Assembly: GCF_003443655.1 (NCBI RefSeq)
Contig: NZ_CP031941.1
Coordinates: 4,400,501-4,464,500 of the forward strand
DNA: 64,000 nucleotides
Reading direction: 5' to 3'
Source of the DNA: Nostoc sphaeroides
GTDB lineage: Bacteria > Cyanobacteriota > Cyanobacteriia > Cyanobacteriales > Nostocaceae
Part shown: positions 27,501-34,609 of the stretch, in pieces
Layout: the number at the start of each line of letters is the position of its first letter
Position numbering within the stretch: position 1 is the first letter of the stretch
The notes under the pieces: model-generated
The model's database searches: none
Seen by the model: only the letters and a program-made list of their open reading frames with translations
Told to the model about the DNA's origin: nothing
Made by a program: the position numbers and the translations under genes

Positions 27501-27631
27501 TGGAAATTCGCTTAGAAGCGATCGCACTTGATCTAACAACTCAACAGGAGAGTCACAAAGTTACAATAGTGCGAACTGTGATTCCTCCAGACTTGCCAAA
27601 CTTGCAGCTAGATGAACTCCTGGGTATGTAA
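24521..27631 (+). CDS. Large acidic repeat protein of unknown function
   Basis: 1,036 residues from ATG 24521; the TTG-started frame before it has no support. The N-terminal 110 residues (MEHWQFLIQKQGDRSWHILE) form a compact domain. Next is a Lys/Gln/Gly tract encoded by an AGCAGGGGG minisatellite (about 24880-24930), then five 39-residue repeats (24998-25582). Pro/Thr/Glu-rich low-complexity stretches (about 360-900) follow, and a final conserved-looking region (IPDGELIAGKFIIVRVVLPE to the end). No signal peptide is seen. It is very acidic. Similar large proteins occur in filamentous cyanobacteria; no function can be assigned. Confidence 0.8.
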   Translation: MEHWQFLIQKQGDRSWHILESPNLEILEGEYRVLARSNLPNTDVEVRVTHSSTQEVLPKRRIFKRSRRTNSEGLMAIIPFTYFDPGVWELRCIGDLMSELLGKSWQYSIQLKVLCQEVEGRQRKQRKQGEQGEQGENVESNSPDRPNTVSENWEFTFPGEPAIALDKAIATEQAITTDDNPVTIVVLDEGNLEYTAPDEPEINLDQAIATEQAVTTDDNPVTIVVSDEGNLEYTAPDEPEINLDQAIATEQAITTDSNSVTIVVLDEGNLEYTAPDEPEINLDQAIATEQAVTTDSNSVTIVVLDEGNLEYTAPDEPEINLDQAIATEQAITTDSNPDTTVLLDETAKDIDEPVSSVWLKGETAEQILQNLIDLALPNSEALLNDEKVTDSPATQPPPPLLLTLDQDTYIAGWGQPLTINGHVELKEKINLDQAETLFSKSLRALELGIELRSPKNSKILTQVRQPLPDQELPFTINTSIDIAADFESKLILADISLSGRFADVDEVIRLASQSFTITADVTQLLAITAAATPSTSLNDPITPSDSSAAVTEPEGAVRIDLKLFNLVKIPKTDQSQILNPSPNTPLPPQINLQVLREATLRASNLKNSGTSPQLPKLPPIQTHANTPTDVVAEPPTEQEVVETDAATMVAINLEQLVIKQRRTPILDTTLPYLKRLQAVPDDTEEVKNNAPDALEVPADEDFPQLDTTVADENTLELVDDAQFQEESVAEVEAQPNAQFITTGNLSSSPLLRKWMHSQGYSLPESIDELEPEDRDRYVPAQQTQLSLSTETANVDVNLPLNVDADTEISEEVQSVSDLENFEEDADTAKEDDLETREDTVVEVSEPTLSMAVTQLPPPPPPIKMNIASAWLAQEIVVDDTYSELEANGAKNDFFEEEKQPLLGLSSSSPITAAAIEPLPIPELHIPDGELIAGKFIIVRVVLPEAPPQVVVKLWLEDYQTRWLLEGPHLLTNLLPNALGGLEVMTQLNIPFGCLEIRLEAIALDLTTQQESHKVTIVRTVIPPDLPNLQLDELLGM
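24998..25582 (+). repeat. Five tandem 117-bp coding repeats
   Basis: The spacing of GCGATCGC within the units is exactly 117 bp (25022, 25139, 25256, 25373, 25490). Each unit encodes 39 residues starting EP(E/A)I(N/A)LD and containing AIATEQA and GNLEYTAPD. The inner units are nearly identical, the last diverges. Recent expansion or homogenisation is implied. Confidence 0.92.
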
Positions 27632-27745
27632 TTCAGGGAGTTAGGAGTTAGGAGTTAGGAGTTAGGAGTTAGGAGTTTGGAGTTAGGAGTTAGGAGTTTG
27701 GAGTTAGGAGTTTGGAGTTTGGAGTTTGGAGTTAGGAGTTTTGTT
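27632..27745. repeat. Heptanucleotide tandem repeat (GTTAGGA/GTTTGGA)
   Basis: About 15 units of a 7-bp motif, GTTAGGA with GTTTGGA variants, follow the stop of the large repeat protein. This is the short tandem repeat class known from heterocystous cyanobacteria. Other arrays in the window: 31150-31213, 45330-45395, 49384-49411, 61361-61432. Confidence 0.85.
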
Positions 27746-27937
27746 TATCTCCTTGTCCCCTTGTCTCCCTCATCTCCCGGTTGGTGAGCGAAGTCGAACC
27801 ACATCTCCCTCATCTCCCTCATCTCCCCCATGTCCCAATGTCCCCTGTGTTAAAAATATGAAAGAATTTCAAAAATTTGGCAGAATTTGCAGTAAGCTCA
27901 TTTTGAATTGTAGTGTGATTTGATAGGAACCTTTACT

Positions 27938-28087
27938 ATGGCAGCTTCTTTTTTGCCTTCTATCTTGGCTAGTACTTCGTACTTGTCTTCTATCTTGGTT
28001 CCCATAATTGGTTGGGTTTTGCCAGGTATAGTCTTCGCGTCTCTGTTTTTATACATTGAAAGCGACGATATCAGTGATATCAACTGA
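27938..28087 (+). CDS. psaI: Photosystem I reaction centre subunit VIII
   Basis: 49 residues: MAASFLPSILASTSYLSSIL, then a single membrane helix VPIIGWVLPGIVFASLFLYI and a short polar tail. The pattern matches cyanobacterial PsaI, a small thylakoid subunit at the PSI trimer interface. The neighbouring psbEFLJ operon is convergent. The rho-independent terminator at 28208-28239 lies downstream in the same orientation. Confidence 0.88.
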   Translation: MAASFLPSILASTSYLSSILVPIIGWVLPGIVFASLFLYIESDDISDIN

Positions 28088-28207
28088 TACTGATGTAGTC
28101 ATTAGTCATTAGTCATTAGTCATTTGTAAAAAACAAATGACATAGACGCGCTAGCGGCTTCCCGCAGGGTAGGACAAAAGACAAATGACTAATGACCAAA
28201 ATTAATA

Positions 28208-28239
28208 CCGCCCATCTCATGGAGACAGGCGGTTTTTTT
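28208..28239 (+). terminator. Rho-independent terminator downstream of psaI
   Basis: CCGCC (28208-28212) pairs with GGCGG (28228-28232), extended by flanking bases, followed by seven T. It is oriented for psaI, about 120 bp after its stop, with a heptamer repeat (ATTAGTC) in between. Confidence 0.75.
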
Positions 28240-28305
28240 AACGTTGATTTCTCAACAAATGCTGGAAAATTCTAACTTATAGTGTTCGGTTCAAACTAAC
28301 TCATG

Positions 28306-28425
28306 TTAAATCGAAGAACCGAGTCCGGCGTAGGCACCATAAAAGAAAATGCCCAAGACTGTAATTATACCTAAACCTGCGATCGTAGCGACGACCCACA
28401 GGGGAATTCTCCCACTTCCAGACAC
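28306..28425 (-). CDS. psbJ: Photosystem II protein J
   Basis: 39 residues starting at GTG 28425, preceded by [30 protein letters not shown] and [12 protein letters not shown] are diagnostic of PsbJ. It has one transmembrane helix, near the QB and cytochrome b559 region of PSII, and assists plastoquinone exchange and assembly. It is the last gene of psbE-psbF-psbL-psbJ. Confidence 0.95.
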
Positions 28426-28495
28426 AGCTTCTCTCCTCCCTTAACAACTAATCAACACAGGTTAAATAAACAAAGATTAACAACAGGACTTCTAC

Positions 28496-28618
28496 TTAGT
28501 TGAAGAAGTAACTGGAAAACAGAATCCCCAGAACGAAAACTAGTAATAGTCCCAGGTATAGCGAAGTCCGGTTTAGTTCAACCGGTTGATTATTGGGATT
28601 GGGCGATCTTTCTACCAT
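28496..28618 (-). CDS. psbL: Photosystem II protein L
   Basis: 40 residues from ATG 28618: [20 protein letters not shown], then [21 protein letters not shown]. One membrane helix; needed for PSII dimer stability and QA function. It starts 8 bp after the psbF stop, so it is translated from the operon mRNA. The longer open frame upstream overlaps psbF and is not used. Confidence 0.96.
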   Translation of the reverse strand: MVERSPNPNNQPVELNRTSLYLGLLLVFVLGILFSSYFFN

Positions 28619-28626
28619 AATTGCTC

Positions 28627-28764
28627 CTAACGATGAATAAATTGCATTGCGGCGATCGCGCCTAAAAAGAATACAGTTGGTACACCTAATGTGTGAACTG
28701 CCAGCCATCTAACGGTAAAAATTGGATAGGTAACTGGTTGATTGATGTTATTGCCGCTAGTCAT
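28627..28764 (-). CDS. psbF: Cytochrome b559 subunit beta
   Basis: 45 residues: [20 protein letters not shown], then [20 protein letters not shown] and QFIHR. The single His in AVHTLG is the haem ligand paired with the PsbE His. Located between psbE (9 bp away) and psbL. Confidence 0.96.
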   Translation of the reverse strand: MTSGNNINQPVTYPIFTVRWLAVHTLGVPTVFFLGAIAAMQFIHR

Positions 28765-28773
28765 GATCTCAAA

Positions 28774-29022
28774 CTACTTTCCAATAAATTGTTCAACTTG
28801 TTTTTTAGCTTCAAAACGGTTCTTCACAATGGGCACTTCTTGGCGTGCTGGTGTGAAATACTCGTTGGGGCGGGGTGTACCAAAAGCATCATAAGCCAGC
28901 CCGGTGCTGACAAATAGCCAACCGGCAATAAATAATGCCGGAATGGTGATGCTGTGAATTACCCAGTAACGAACGCTAGTAATAATGTCCGAAAACGGAC
29001 GTTCTCCAGTGGTACCTGACAT
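28774..29022 (-). CDS. psbE: Cytochrome b559 subunit alpha
   Basis: 82 residues. [20 protein letters not shown], then [20 protein letters not shown] with the haem-ligand His in VIHS, and the lumenal tail [10 protein letters not shown]. It forms the haem-binding alpha/beta cytochrome b559 at the PSII core and is essential for assembly. First gene of psbEFLJ, downstream of ycf48 and rubA in the same direction, as is usual in cyanobacteria. Confidence 0.97.
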   Translation of the reverse strand: MSGTTGERPFSDIITSVRYWVIHSITIPALFIAGWLFVSTGLAYDAFGTPRPNEYFTPARQEVPIVKNRFEAKKQVEQFIGK

Positions 29023-29122
29023 TTAGATCCCTACCTTATACATAGAGTGTTATTGAGTTTATTATCCTACAAAGTTAAGAAAGAGTTACAAGTTGCAAAG
29101 TTCTTCTCAGAAATTAGGTATT

Positions 29123-29236
29123 GGGCATCCCTTCTCTGCGAGACGCTACGCGAACGACTTACCTCGGCTCCGGCTCCATCGAGCGAAGTCGAGATGCTCG
29201 GCACAAGTCGCTCAGGGCAAGTGGGCATGGGGCATT
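29123..29236. repeat. 114-bp dispersed repeat (copy 2 of 2)
   Basis: Matches 20258-20371 almost base for base, from GGGCATCCCTTCTCTGCGAG to CATGGGGCATT. It sits between ycf48 and psbE, separating genes that are tightly spaced in many relatives. Confidence 0.8.
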
Positions 29237-29311
29237 CGGACTTGCTTATTTCTTCCTCATCCCCTCATCCTCCCTACTCCCCACTCCCTACTCCCTACTC
29301 CCCCTTTCCCA

Positions 29312-30331
29312 CTAAGCGGCTTCTGGAGAAGTTGTTTCAGGGTTTGGTAGATATTTAAGCAAAACGCCGCGATCGCCAATTATAAATCCCCGCTCTGGCT
29401 CTAAAAACACAATTTTATACAAATTAGCAGCAACTTCTTCTACCTCACGGTCTTTTTCCCAGGTTTTGCCACCGTCGCCACTCCGTAGCAAATTACCGCT
29501 ACCGCCACCTATCCAAATTTCATCGGGTGTGCGATATGCCAAATCCAGTAAACCCCAGCTGGTGGATAACTCTGGATATTTTGCCTCTTGCCATTCTTCA
29601 GGTTTAGTTGGGTCACTAAACTGAATTTGACCTCCCCTAGCCAGTAACCACAATTGCCCATTGTCAGCAAAACCCATGTTTTCTACGCGCCGAGAACTAT
29701 TGCGGTTATGGGGAACCCAAGCATCTTGTCCCGGTTCCCAAGTCGAGTAGAAACTACCCTTGGCGGAAACGGCAACATATTTGCCATCAGGAGAACGTTC
29801 TAAGTTACGCACCACACCGACTGCTGATTCCACTTGGGCTTTCCAGTTTTTGCCGCCGTCTGTGGTCTTATATATGGCTCCTACATCGGTAGCCATCTCA
29901 GCTGTGTTGTCTGCTAGTGCCTTAACTGCGATCGGGCTACCTGGTAGCTTTTCACTCAAGGGAATACGCGACCAAGAAGCACCTTCATCAGTTGTATGCA
30001 GCAACAGTCCAGGCTCTCCGGCAATCCAGCCTTCTTTTCCTGCAAAACTTACTGAGTCAAAACGATACTTTTGCTCATCCAGTTGCAGTGTTATTGGTTT
30101 CCAGGTATTACCACCATCATTGGTTTCCAACAGGGTGGCATTGCTACCTACTAAGTAACCATGCTCAGGGTTCTTAGTAAAAGCAATATCCAATAAATTC
30201 GAGTCTGTTGGCACAGAAATGACTTTCCAAGGGTTGTAGCTAACAGAAGGAACTTTGCTACAACCTATGCAGATGATGACTACTATTAACAAGGCAGCTA
30301 TTCGTTGCCAATTTTTCACAATTGAATGCAT
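29312..30331 (-). CDS. ycf48: Photosystem II assembly protein Ycf48 (HCF136-like)
   Basis: 339 residues. A lipoprotein signal (ALLIVVIICIGCSKVPSVSY, lipobox Cys at about 25) anchors it to the lumenal side of the thylakoid. The rest is a seven-bladed beta propeller with repeated motifs such as LLETNDGGNTWKPI, LLHTTDEGASWSRI, IYKTTDGGKNWKAQ and LLRSGDGGKTWEKD. Ycf48 binds newly made D1 and aids PSII reaction-centre assembly and repair. Order rubA-ycf48-psbEFLJ is conserved in cyanobacteria and supports the call. Confidence 0.96.
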   Translation of the reverse strand: MHSIVKNWQRIAALLIVVIICIGCSKVPSVSYNPWKVISVPTDSNLLDIAFTKNPEHGYLVGSNATLLETNDGGNTWKPITLQLDEQKYRFDSVSFAGKEGWIAGEPGLLLHTTDEGASWSRIPLSEKLPGSPIAVKALADNTAEMATDVGAIYKTTDGGKNWKAQVESAVGVVRNLERSPDGKYVAVSAKGSFYSTWEPGQDAWVPHNRNSSRRVENMGFADNGQLWLLARGGQIQFSDPTKPEEWQEAKYPELSTSWGLLDLAYRTPDEIWIGGGSGNLLRSGDGGKTWEKDREVEEVAANLYKIVFLEPERGFIIGDRGVLLKYLPNPETTSPEAA

Positions 30332-30567
30332 CAGTATTTCTTAGTTATTTCTAAATTTCTGTAAGAGTTGGCAGCCAGGACGCTGGAAAATCCTGGGTTT
30401 TCATTTTGAATTTTGAATTTTGTTAGCGCAGCGTAAAGCCTTCTCTACGAGAGGCTTCTCTTTCAGAGACGCTACGCGAACGCCAACGGCATGGCTTCGC
30501 TTAGAGCGAGTCTGCGTTCGCTTTTAGCGTTTCGTAGAGAGCGTCATTTTGAATTGCTTAACGGCTG
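30332..30567. other. Spacer with CGAGA/CTACGC-type dispersed repeats
   Basis: Holds imperfect palindromes around GCCTTCTCTACGAGAGGC and GAGACGCTACGCGAACGCC, of the same small-repeat style as elsewhere. No gene is seen. Confidence 0.45.
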
Positions 30568-30903
30568 TCATTGTAAGCCGTAGAGACTGATAAAAAACAA
30601 GAAGCCAAGAGCCAAAGCACCGAAAATTAGGATATTCTTTTGGGTTGGCGTTAGGTTATTGACACCAAAACCGTAACCGAGATTTTCTTTGAAGCCGGAT
30701 GCAGTACCCGCAGGGCCGATGTTGGCAAAAGCGGTTTTTTTAGCAGCACAAACTGGACAGCGCCAATTTGTTGGCAGTTCTGCAAAGGATGTCCCTGAAG
30801 GAATATCATCCTTGTCGTCTCCCTTCTCAGGTTCGTAAACATAACCGCAGGCGCGACACTCGTAGCGGTCTAACACCGTAGTCTCAACAGCTGGTTCGCT
30901 CAT
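30568..30903 (-). CDS. rubA: Membrane-anchored rubredoxin RubA
   Basis: 111 residues from ATG 30903. The rubredoxin domain has two CxxC pairs, YECRACGYVYEPEKGD and WRCPVCAAKKTAF, binding one Fe. A linker and a C-terminal helix ILIFGALALGFLFFISLYGL insert in the thylakoid membrane. RubA is required for PSII (and reported for PSI) biogenesis. It heads the rubA-ycf48-psbEFLJ cluster. The open frame before this ATG has no support. Confidence 0.95.
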   Translation of the reverse strand: MSEPAVETTVLDRYECRACGYVYEPEKGDDKDDIPSGTSFAELPTNWRCPVCAAKKTAFANIGPAGTASGFKENLGYGFGVNNLTPTQKNILIFGALALGFLFFISLYGLQ

Positions 30904-31252
30904 GGCTAGGGCCTCACAGAGAAGAAATCTGAAATATACGTTACAAATTATGACATAATTGTTTGGCTTTTCTATCACTATCAAAAGCTAATTAAATACT
31001 TGAAGTGTATCTGTTTCCCAGATTTCAGAAAACCCAAACAGATATAATGTAAAAGAAAGTAACGTAATTGAAGGGATTGGGGACTAGGGATTGGGGATTG
31101 GGAATTAAAAGTCAATAATTTTGTATTAGGGATGAGGGATTGTAAATTCAGAAGGATTTACCAGTTCCCAGTCCCCAGTTCCCAGTCCCCAGTCCCCAGT
31201 CCCCAGTCCCCAGTGACTACTTAAAATACTCCATAAGCGGTAGATACTCATT
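30904..31252. other. Divergent promoter region of rubA and ndhC
   Basis: Must contain promoters for rubA (-) and ndhC (+). It includes the CCCCAGT heptamer array at about 31155-31213 and a complementary GGGGATTGGGGA stretch at 31078-31105, so the two can pair. No gene is seen. Confidence 0.5.
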
Positions 31253-31615
31253 GTGTTTGTCCTCAGCGGTTACGAGTACCTTCTAGGCTTCTTCATAGTC
31301 TGTAGCCTAGTTCCTGCCTTAGCGCTCTCAGCTTCCAAGCTCCTACGACCCAGTGGTTACAGCCCAGAACGGCGCACCACCTATGAATCTGGCATGGAAC
31401 CCATTGGGGGAGCCTGGATTCAGTTCAATATCCGCTACTACATGTTTGCTCTGGTCTTCGTCGTCTTTGATGTGGAGACTGTATTCTTGTATCCTTGGGC
31501 GGTAGCTTTCCACCGTTTGGGGCTATTAGCATTTATTGAAGCGCTAGTCTTTATTGCAATTCTTGTAGTCGCTTTAGTTTACGCATGGCGTAAAGGAGCT
31601 TTGGAATGGTCTTGA
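31253..31615 (+). CDS. ndhC: NAD(P)H-quinone oxidoreductase subunit 3
   Basis: 120 residues, start GTG 31253. Three membrane helices. [20 protein letters not shown] (loop with the conserved Glu) and [14 protein letters not shown] are diagnostic of NdhC/NuoA. It is a membrane-arm subunit of the thylakoid NDH-1 complex in respiration and cyclic electron flow. It overlaps ndhK by 10 bp. Confidence 0.95.
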   Translation: MFVLSGYEYLLGFFIVCSLVPALALSASKLLRPSGYSPERRTTYESGMEPIGGAWIQFNIRYYMFALVFVVFDVETVFLYPWAVAFHRLGLLAFIEALVFIAILVVALVYAWRKGALEWS

Positions 31616-32343
31616 ATTCTAACTTAACAACCCAGGACAAAGAACGAATCATCAACCCCATTGAGCGGACTACAATCACTCAAGACCTTTCAGAAAACGT
31701 CATTTTGACGACGGTTGATGATCTCTACGACTGGGCGCGGCTTTCTAGTCTGTGGCCGTTGTTGTTTGGTACTGCTTGCTGCTTTATTGAGTTTGCAGCT
31801 TTAATTGGTTCACGATTTGACTTTGACCGTTTTGGGCTAATTCCCCGTTCTAGCCCCCGCCAAGCCGATTTAATTATTACGGCAGGGACTATTACGATGA
31901 AGATGGCTCCCCAACTGGTGCGTCTTTATGAACAAATGCCAGAGCCGAAGTATGTAATTGCGATGGGTGCTTGTACAATTACTGGCGGGATGTTCAGCGT
32001 TGATTCCCCCACGGCAGTGCGCGGAGTTGATAAACTGATTCCTGTAGATGTGTATTTGCCTGGTTGTCCTCCCCGTCCAGAAGCAATTATCGACGCAATC
32101 ATTAAGCTGCGAAAGAAAATCTCCAATGAATCGATGCAAGAGCGGGATAAAATTAAGCAAACCCACCGCTACTACAGCACGACTCATAACCTGAAGCCAG
32201 TAGAGCAAATCTTAACTGGTAAGTATTTGCAGTCAGAAACTCGCTATGCACCACCGAAGGAATTGACGGAAGCGATTGGTATGCCAATACCACCTGCATT
32301 ACTGACAGAAAAGGCGCAAAAGGAGGAACAAACCCGTGGCTGA
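31606..32343 (+). CDS. ndhK: NAD(P)H-quinone oxidoreductase subunit K
   Basis: 245 residues. The N2 iron-sulfur ligands are visible: [10 protein letters not shown] (two Cys), MGACTITGG and [25 protein letters not shown] is also diagnostic. It is part of the hydrophilic arm of NDH-1 next to the quinone site. It overlaps ndhC and ndhJ, indicating translational coupling. Confidence 0.97.
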   Translation: MVLNSNLTTQDKERIINPIERTTITQDLSENVILTTVDDLYDWARLSSLWPLLFGTACCFIEFAALIGSRFDFDRFGLIPRSSPRQADLIITAGTITMKMAPQLVRLYEQMPEPKYVIAMGACTITGGMFSVDSPTAVRGVDKLIPVDVYLPGCPPRPEAIIDAIIKLRKKISNESMQERDKIKQTHRYYSTTHNLKPVEQILTGKYLQSETRYAPPKELTEAIGMPIPPALLTEKAQKEEQTRG

Positions 32344-32866
32344 AGAAGAATCTAAACCAGTACCAGCAGCGAAAGAAGAAGCATTGGTACAAGCGGGTAA
32401 AATTTCCCAGTGGTTGACGGAAAATGGCTTTGACCATGAGTTTTTAGCACCAGATAAGAATGGTGTAGAGATAATTAAGGTGGCGGCAGATTTCTTGCTT
32501 CCTACCGCTACAGCCCTTTATGCTTATGGGTTTAATTATCTCCAGTTTCAAGGTGGTGTTGACCTTGGGCCAGGACAGGAGTTTGTAAGTGTGTATCACT
32601 TGATTAAAGTTGGTGATAATAGCGATCGCCCTGAAGAAGTGCGGGTTAAGGTGTTCTTACCACGGGAAAATCCTGTAGTGCCTTCTGTGTACTGGATTTG
32701 GAAGACCGCAGATTGGCAAGAGCGCGAGTCTTACGATATGTACGGCATTATCTACGAAGGACACCCAAATCTCAAGCGGATTTTGATGCCGGAAGATTGG
32801 GTGGGTTGGCCTTTGCGGAAGGATTACATCTCGCCTGATTTTTATGAGTTGCAGGACGCTTATTAG
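32336..32866 (+). CDS. ndhJ: NAD(P)H-quinone oxidoreductase subunit J
   Basis: 176 residues, start GTG 32336, overlapping the ndhK stop by 8 bp. [20 protein letters not shown] and [20 protein letters not shown] are the signature of the 30-kDa complex I subunit. A hydrophilic-arm subunit of NDH-1. The C-terminus (DFYELQDAY) is typical of NdhJ. Confidence 0.96.
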   Translation: MAEEESKPVPAAKEEALVQAGKISQWLTENGFDHEFLAPDKNGVEIIKVAADFLLPTATALYAYGFNYLQFQGGVDLGPGQEFVSVYHLIKVGDNSDRPEEVRVKVFLPRENPVVPSVYWIWKTADWQERESYDMYGIIYEGHPNLKRILMPEDWVGWPLRKDYISPDFYELQDAY

Positions 32867-32903
32867 AGATTGCTGAATAGAGAGGCGATGAATCGCTGAA
32901 TAG

Positions 32904-32923
32904 AGACGCGATGAATCGCGTCT
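32904..32923. repeat. Palindromic dispersed repeat
   Basis: AGACGCGATGAATCGCGTCT, same as at 4218, about 35 bp after ndhJ. A degraded neighbour copy (GGCGATGAATCGC) lies at about 32884. Confidence 0.6.
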
Positions 32924-32954
32924 GTACAAGATAGTGCTGAGTTTCGGCAGTGAT

Positions 32955-32991
32955 TAACCCCTTTCCGGTGGCGGAGAGGGGTTATGTTTTT
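32955..32991 (+). terminator. Rho-independent terminator of ndhCKJ
   Basis: TAACCCCT (32955-32962) pairs with AGGGGTTA (32977-32984), with CCGG in the loop, followed by TGTTTTT. Confidence 0.7.
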
Positions 32992-32997
32992 GGCGTT

Positions 32998-33882
32998 TCA
33001 TGTCAAGTTGGTTGACAAAATTTCCTGTAATTCATTGACTGTATTTACAGTTTTAATTGCCTGTTGAATTGTTTTTAATTTCTGCAAATCTGTAATTTGA
33101 GAGATTATTGGCATCAATTCTAAACCTTGATTGCCAAACTTAATTTCTAATGCTAATTCAATTCCTGAATATAACTCTTCTTTTCTTCCTCGCAGTTCTC
33201 CGCGTGCTTCTCCGCGTTCTTCCCCTTTGCTAAAAATTTCTTGATACCAAGGCGACTGTTCTAAAAGTGCCATATCCCACCTCAGAATTTGTTGAACTAT
33301 TGCACTATCTAATACAAAGGTAGCAAAAAATCCTAATACTGTTTCTAGTTGATTCAATTGTTCATCTGCACGTAATATTCGCAATGCATCCCGAATCGTA
33401 GACTCGTTATCACCACCTTTGAGGATGGGTACAAATGGAAGTAGTGATGGTAATGGTTGTGCAAAGGCAATGTTTACATCAACTTCCCACAGGTTAATGA
33501 CACGGTAATCTTGAATAGCACGTAAACCAGCAATATTTAATTCATAACTTGTCGGTATTTCAGCATCACTTGCCTTGAGGATATTAATTAGTACTGGATA
33601 CGTTGGCAAATTATATTTTTCTTCTGCAAGTGCTGCATAAGCACGCATCCTGCGCGGCATTTCTGGTTTATAGCGCAGTTGTAATTCGTTAAGAACGAGA
33701 AATTTTCCATGCTGGGGACTTTCGACACGGATTAAAACATCACTTTCTCGACTTATCCACTGAAATTCTGAGTTGAGAATTTCGCCTGCAACAATATCAG
33801 GAATTTGTGTTACCCATTTTACCCAGTTATCAGGTGCAAGGCTGATTAAGCGTTTGGTGCTGACATCGGCGGGTTTGATCAT
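32998..33882 (-). CDS. Rpn-like / PD-(D/E)XK nuclease-family protein
   Basis: 294 residues. The N-terminal half has the layout of Rpn or DUF4351-type restriction-fold proteins: ESDVLIRVESP, then VLNELQLRYKPEMPRRMRAY (E-x-Q in place of E-x-K) and YPVLINIL. A Gly/Arg/Glu linker (KGEERGEARGELRGRKEE) leads to a C-terminal helical region. Members are found in many copies in filamentous cyanobacteria, and some promote recombination. The exact activity of this copy is unknown, since the nuclease Lys is not obvious. Confidence 0.75.
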   Translation of the reverse strand: MIKPADVSTKRLISLAPDNWVKWVTQIPDIVAGEILNSEFQWISRESDVLIRVESPQHGKFLVLNELQLRYKPEMPRRMRAYAALAEEKYNLPTYPVLINILKASDAEIPTSYELNIAGLRAIQDYRVINLWEVDVNIAFAQPLPSLLPFVPILKGGDNESTIRDALRILRADEQLNQLETVLGFFATFVLDSAIVQQILRWDMALLEQSPWYQEIFSKGEERGEARGELRGRKEELYSGIELALEIKFGNQGLELMPIISQITDLQKLKTIQQAIKTVNTVNELQEILSTNLT

Positions 33883-34215
33883 GGGGTTGTAAACGCACTC
33901 AAAGTTATCAAATAATTGTACTTAAGACTGGATTACAGATATTCAGATTTTTAATTGGACTACTTAGAGAAAGCGATCGCACCTAATCTGAGATAATTTG
34001 AGTGCGATGTCTATGACGGGCTTTGCCTACGCAATTCCTGGGTAGTGAAAACTTTTTAACGCAGAGGGGCGCTGAGGGAAGCGCAAAGGTTCGCAGAGGA
34101 GGAAGAGATAGAGGTGCAATAGAGATGTTCAGTAAAATTTCCTAGTAATCGGAATCGCTATCTCTACTTTTGTATTCATAATGTGGGAAAATTTAATGTA
34201 AATATTTAAAATAAT
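33883..34215. other. Spacer upstream of the Trypco/caspase pair
   Basis: Contains a variant of the GCGATGTCTACGACGGGC repeat (34008-34033) and a CAGAGG-rich stretch. It probably holds the promoter for 34216-36412. No operator is recognised. Confidence 0.4.
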
Positions 34216-34608
34216 ATGTTACAAACACCTCCAGACGATCGCATTTGGATTGTGACGGATGATACCCCTCAAATATCGATTCCTGATGGTGCTAGAGGCG
34301 GGAGTATTAATACAGGCAGTTGGCGAGACGAAACTAGGGATACCACTGGTAGCAAAGGGGTAGGAGATGCCGTTAAGGTTAGCGCTCAAACATTAGAGCA
34401 AAATATGACTCACTTTCTCAAACTCGTGGGAAGTTTGTTTAGTCAGGCTGAACAGCAAGCAAAAGTCAACTCCAAGATGCAGCTAGATGAAATTGAACTG
34501 TCGGTAGAAATTAGTGCAGATGGGGAAGTTAAATTAATTGGCAGTGGTGTCAAAGCTGGGAGTAAAGGAGCTATTAAGCTGAAGTTTAAGCGCCAAGAAT
34601 TACAGTGA
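34216..34608 (+). CDS. Trypco1-like (CU044_2847 family) small protein
   Basis: 130 residues. The C-terminal 40 residues, LDEIELSVEISADGEVKLIG and KGAIKLKFKR, have the beta-strand layout of Trypsin-co-occurring domain proteins, small modules that sit next to protease genes in conflict-system loci. The N-terminus is polar and probably flexible. It ends one base before the ATG of the caspase gene, so the two are coupled. The role is inferred: regulator or effector partner of the protease. Confidence 0.65.
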   Translation: MLQTPPDDRIWIVTDDTPQISIPDGARGGSINTGSWRDETRDTTGSKGVGDAVKVSAQTLEQNMTHFLKLVGSLFSQAEQQAKVNSKMQLDEIELSVEISADGEVKLIGSGVKAGSKGAIKLKFKRQELQ

Positions 34609-34609
34609 G

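Noticed and set aside
27726-27923. 65-codon ORF before psaI
   Set aside because: Made of heptamer and CATCTCCCT repeats; no protein-like features.
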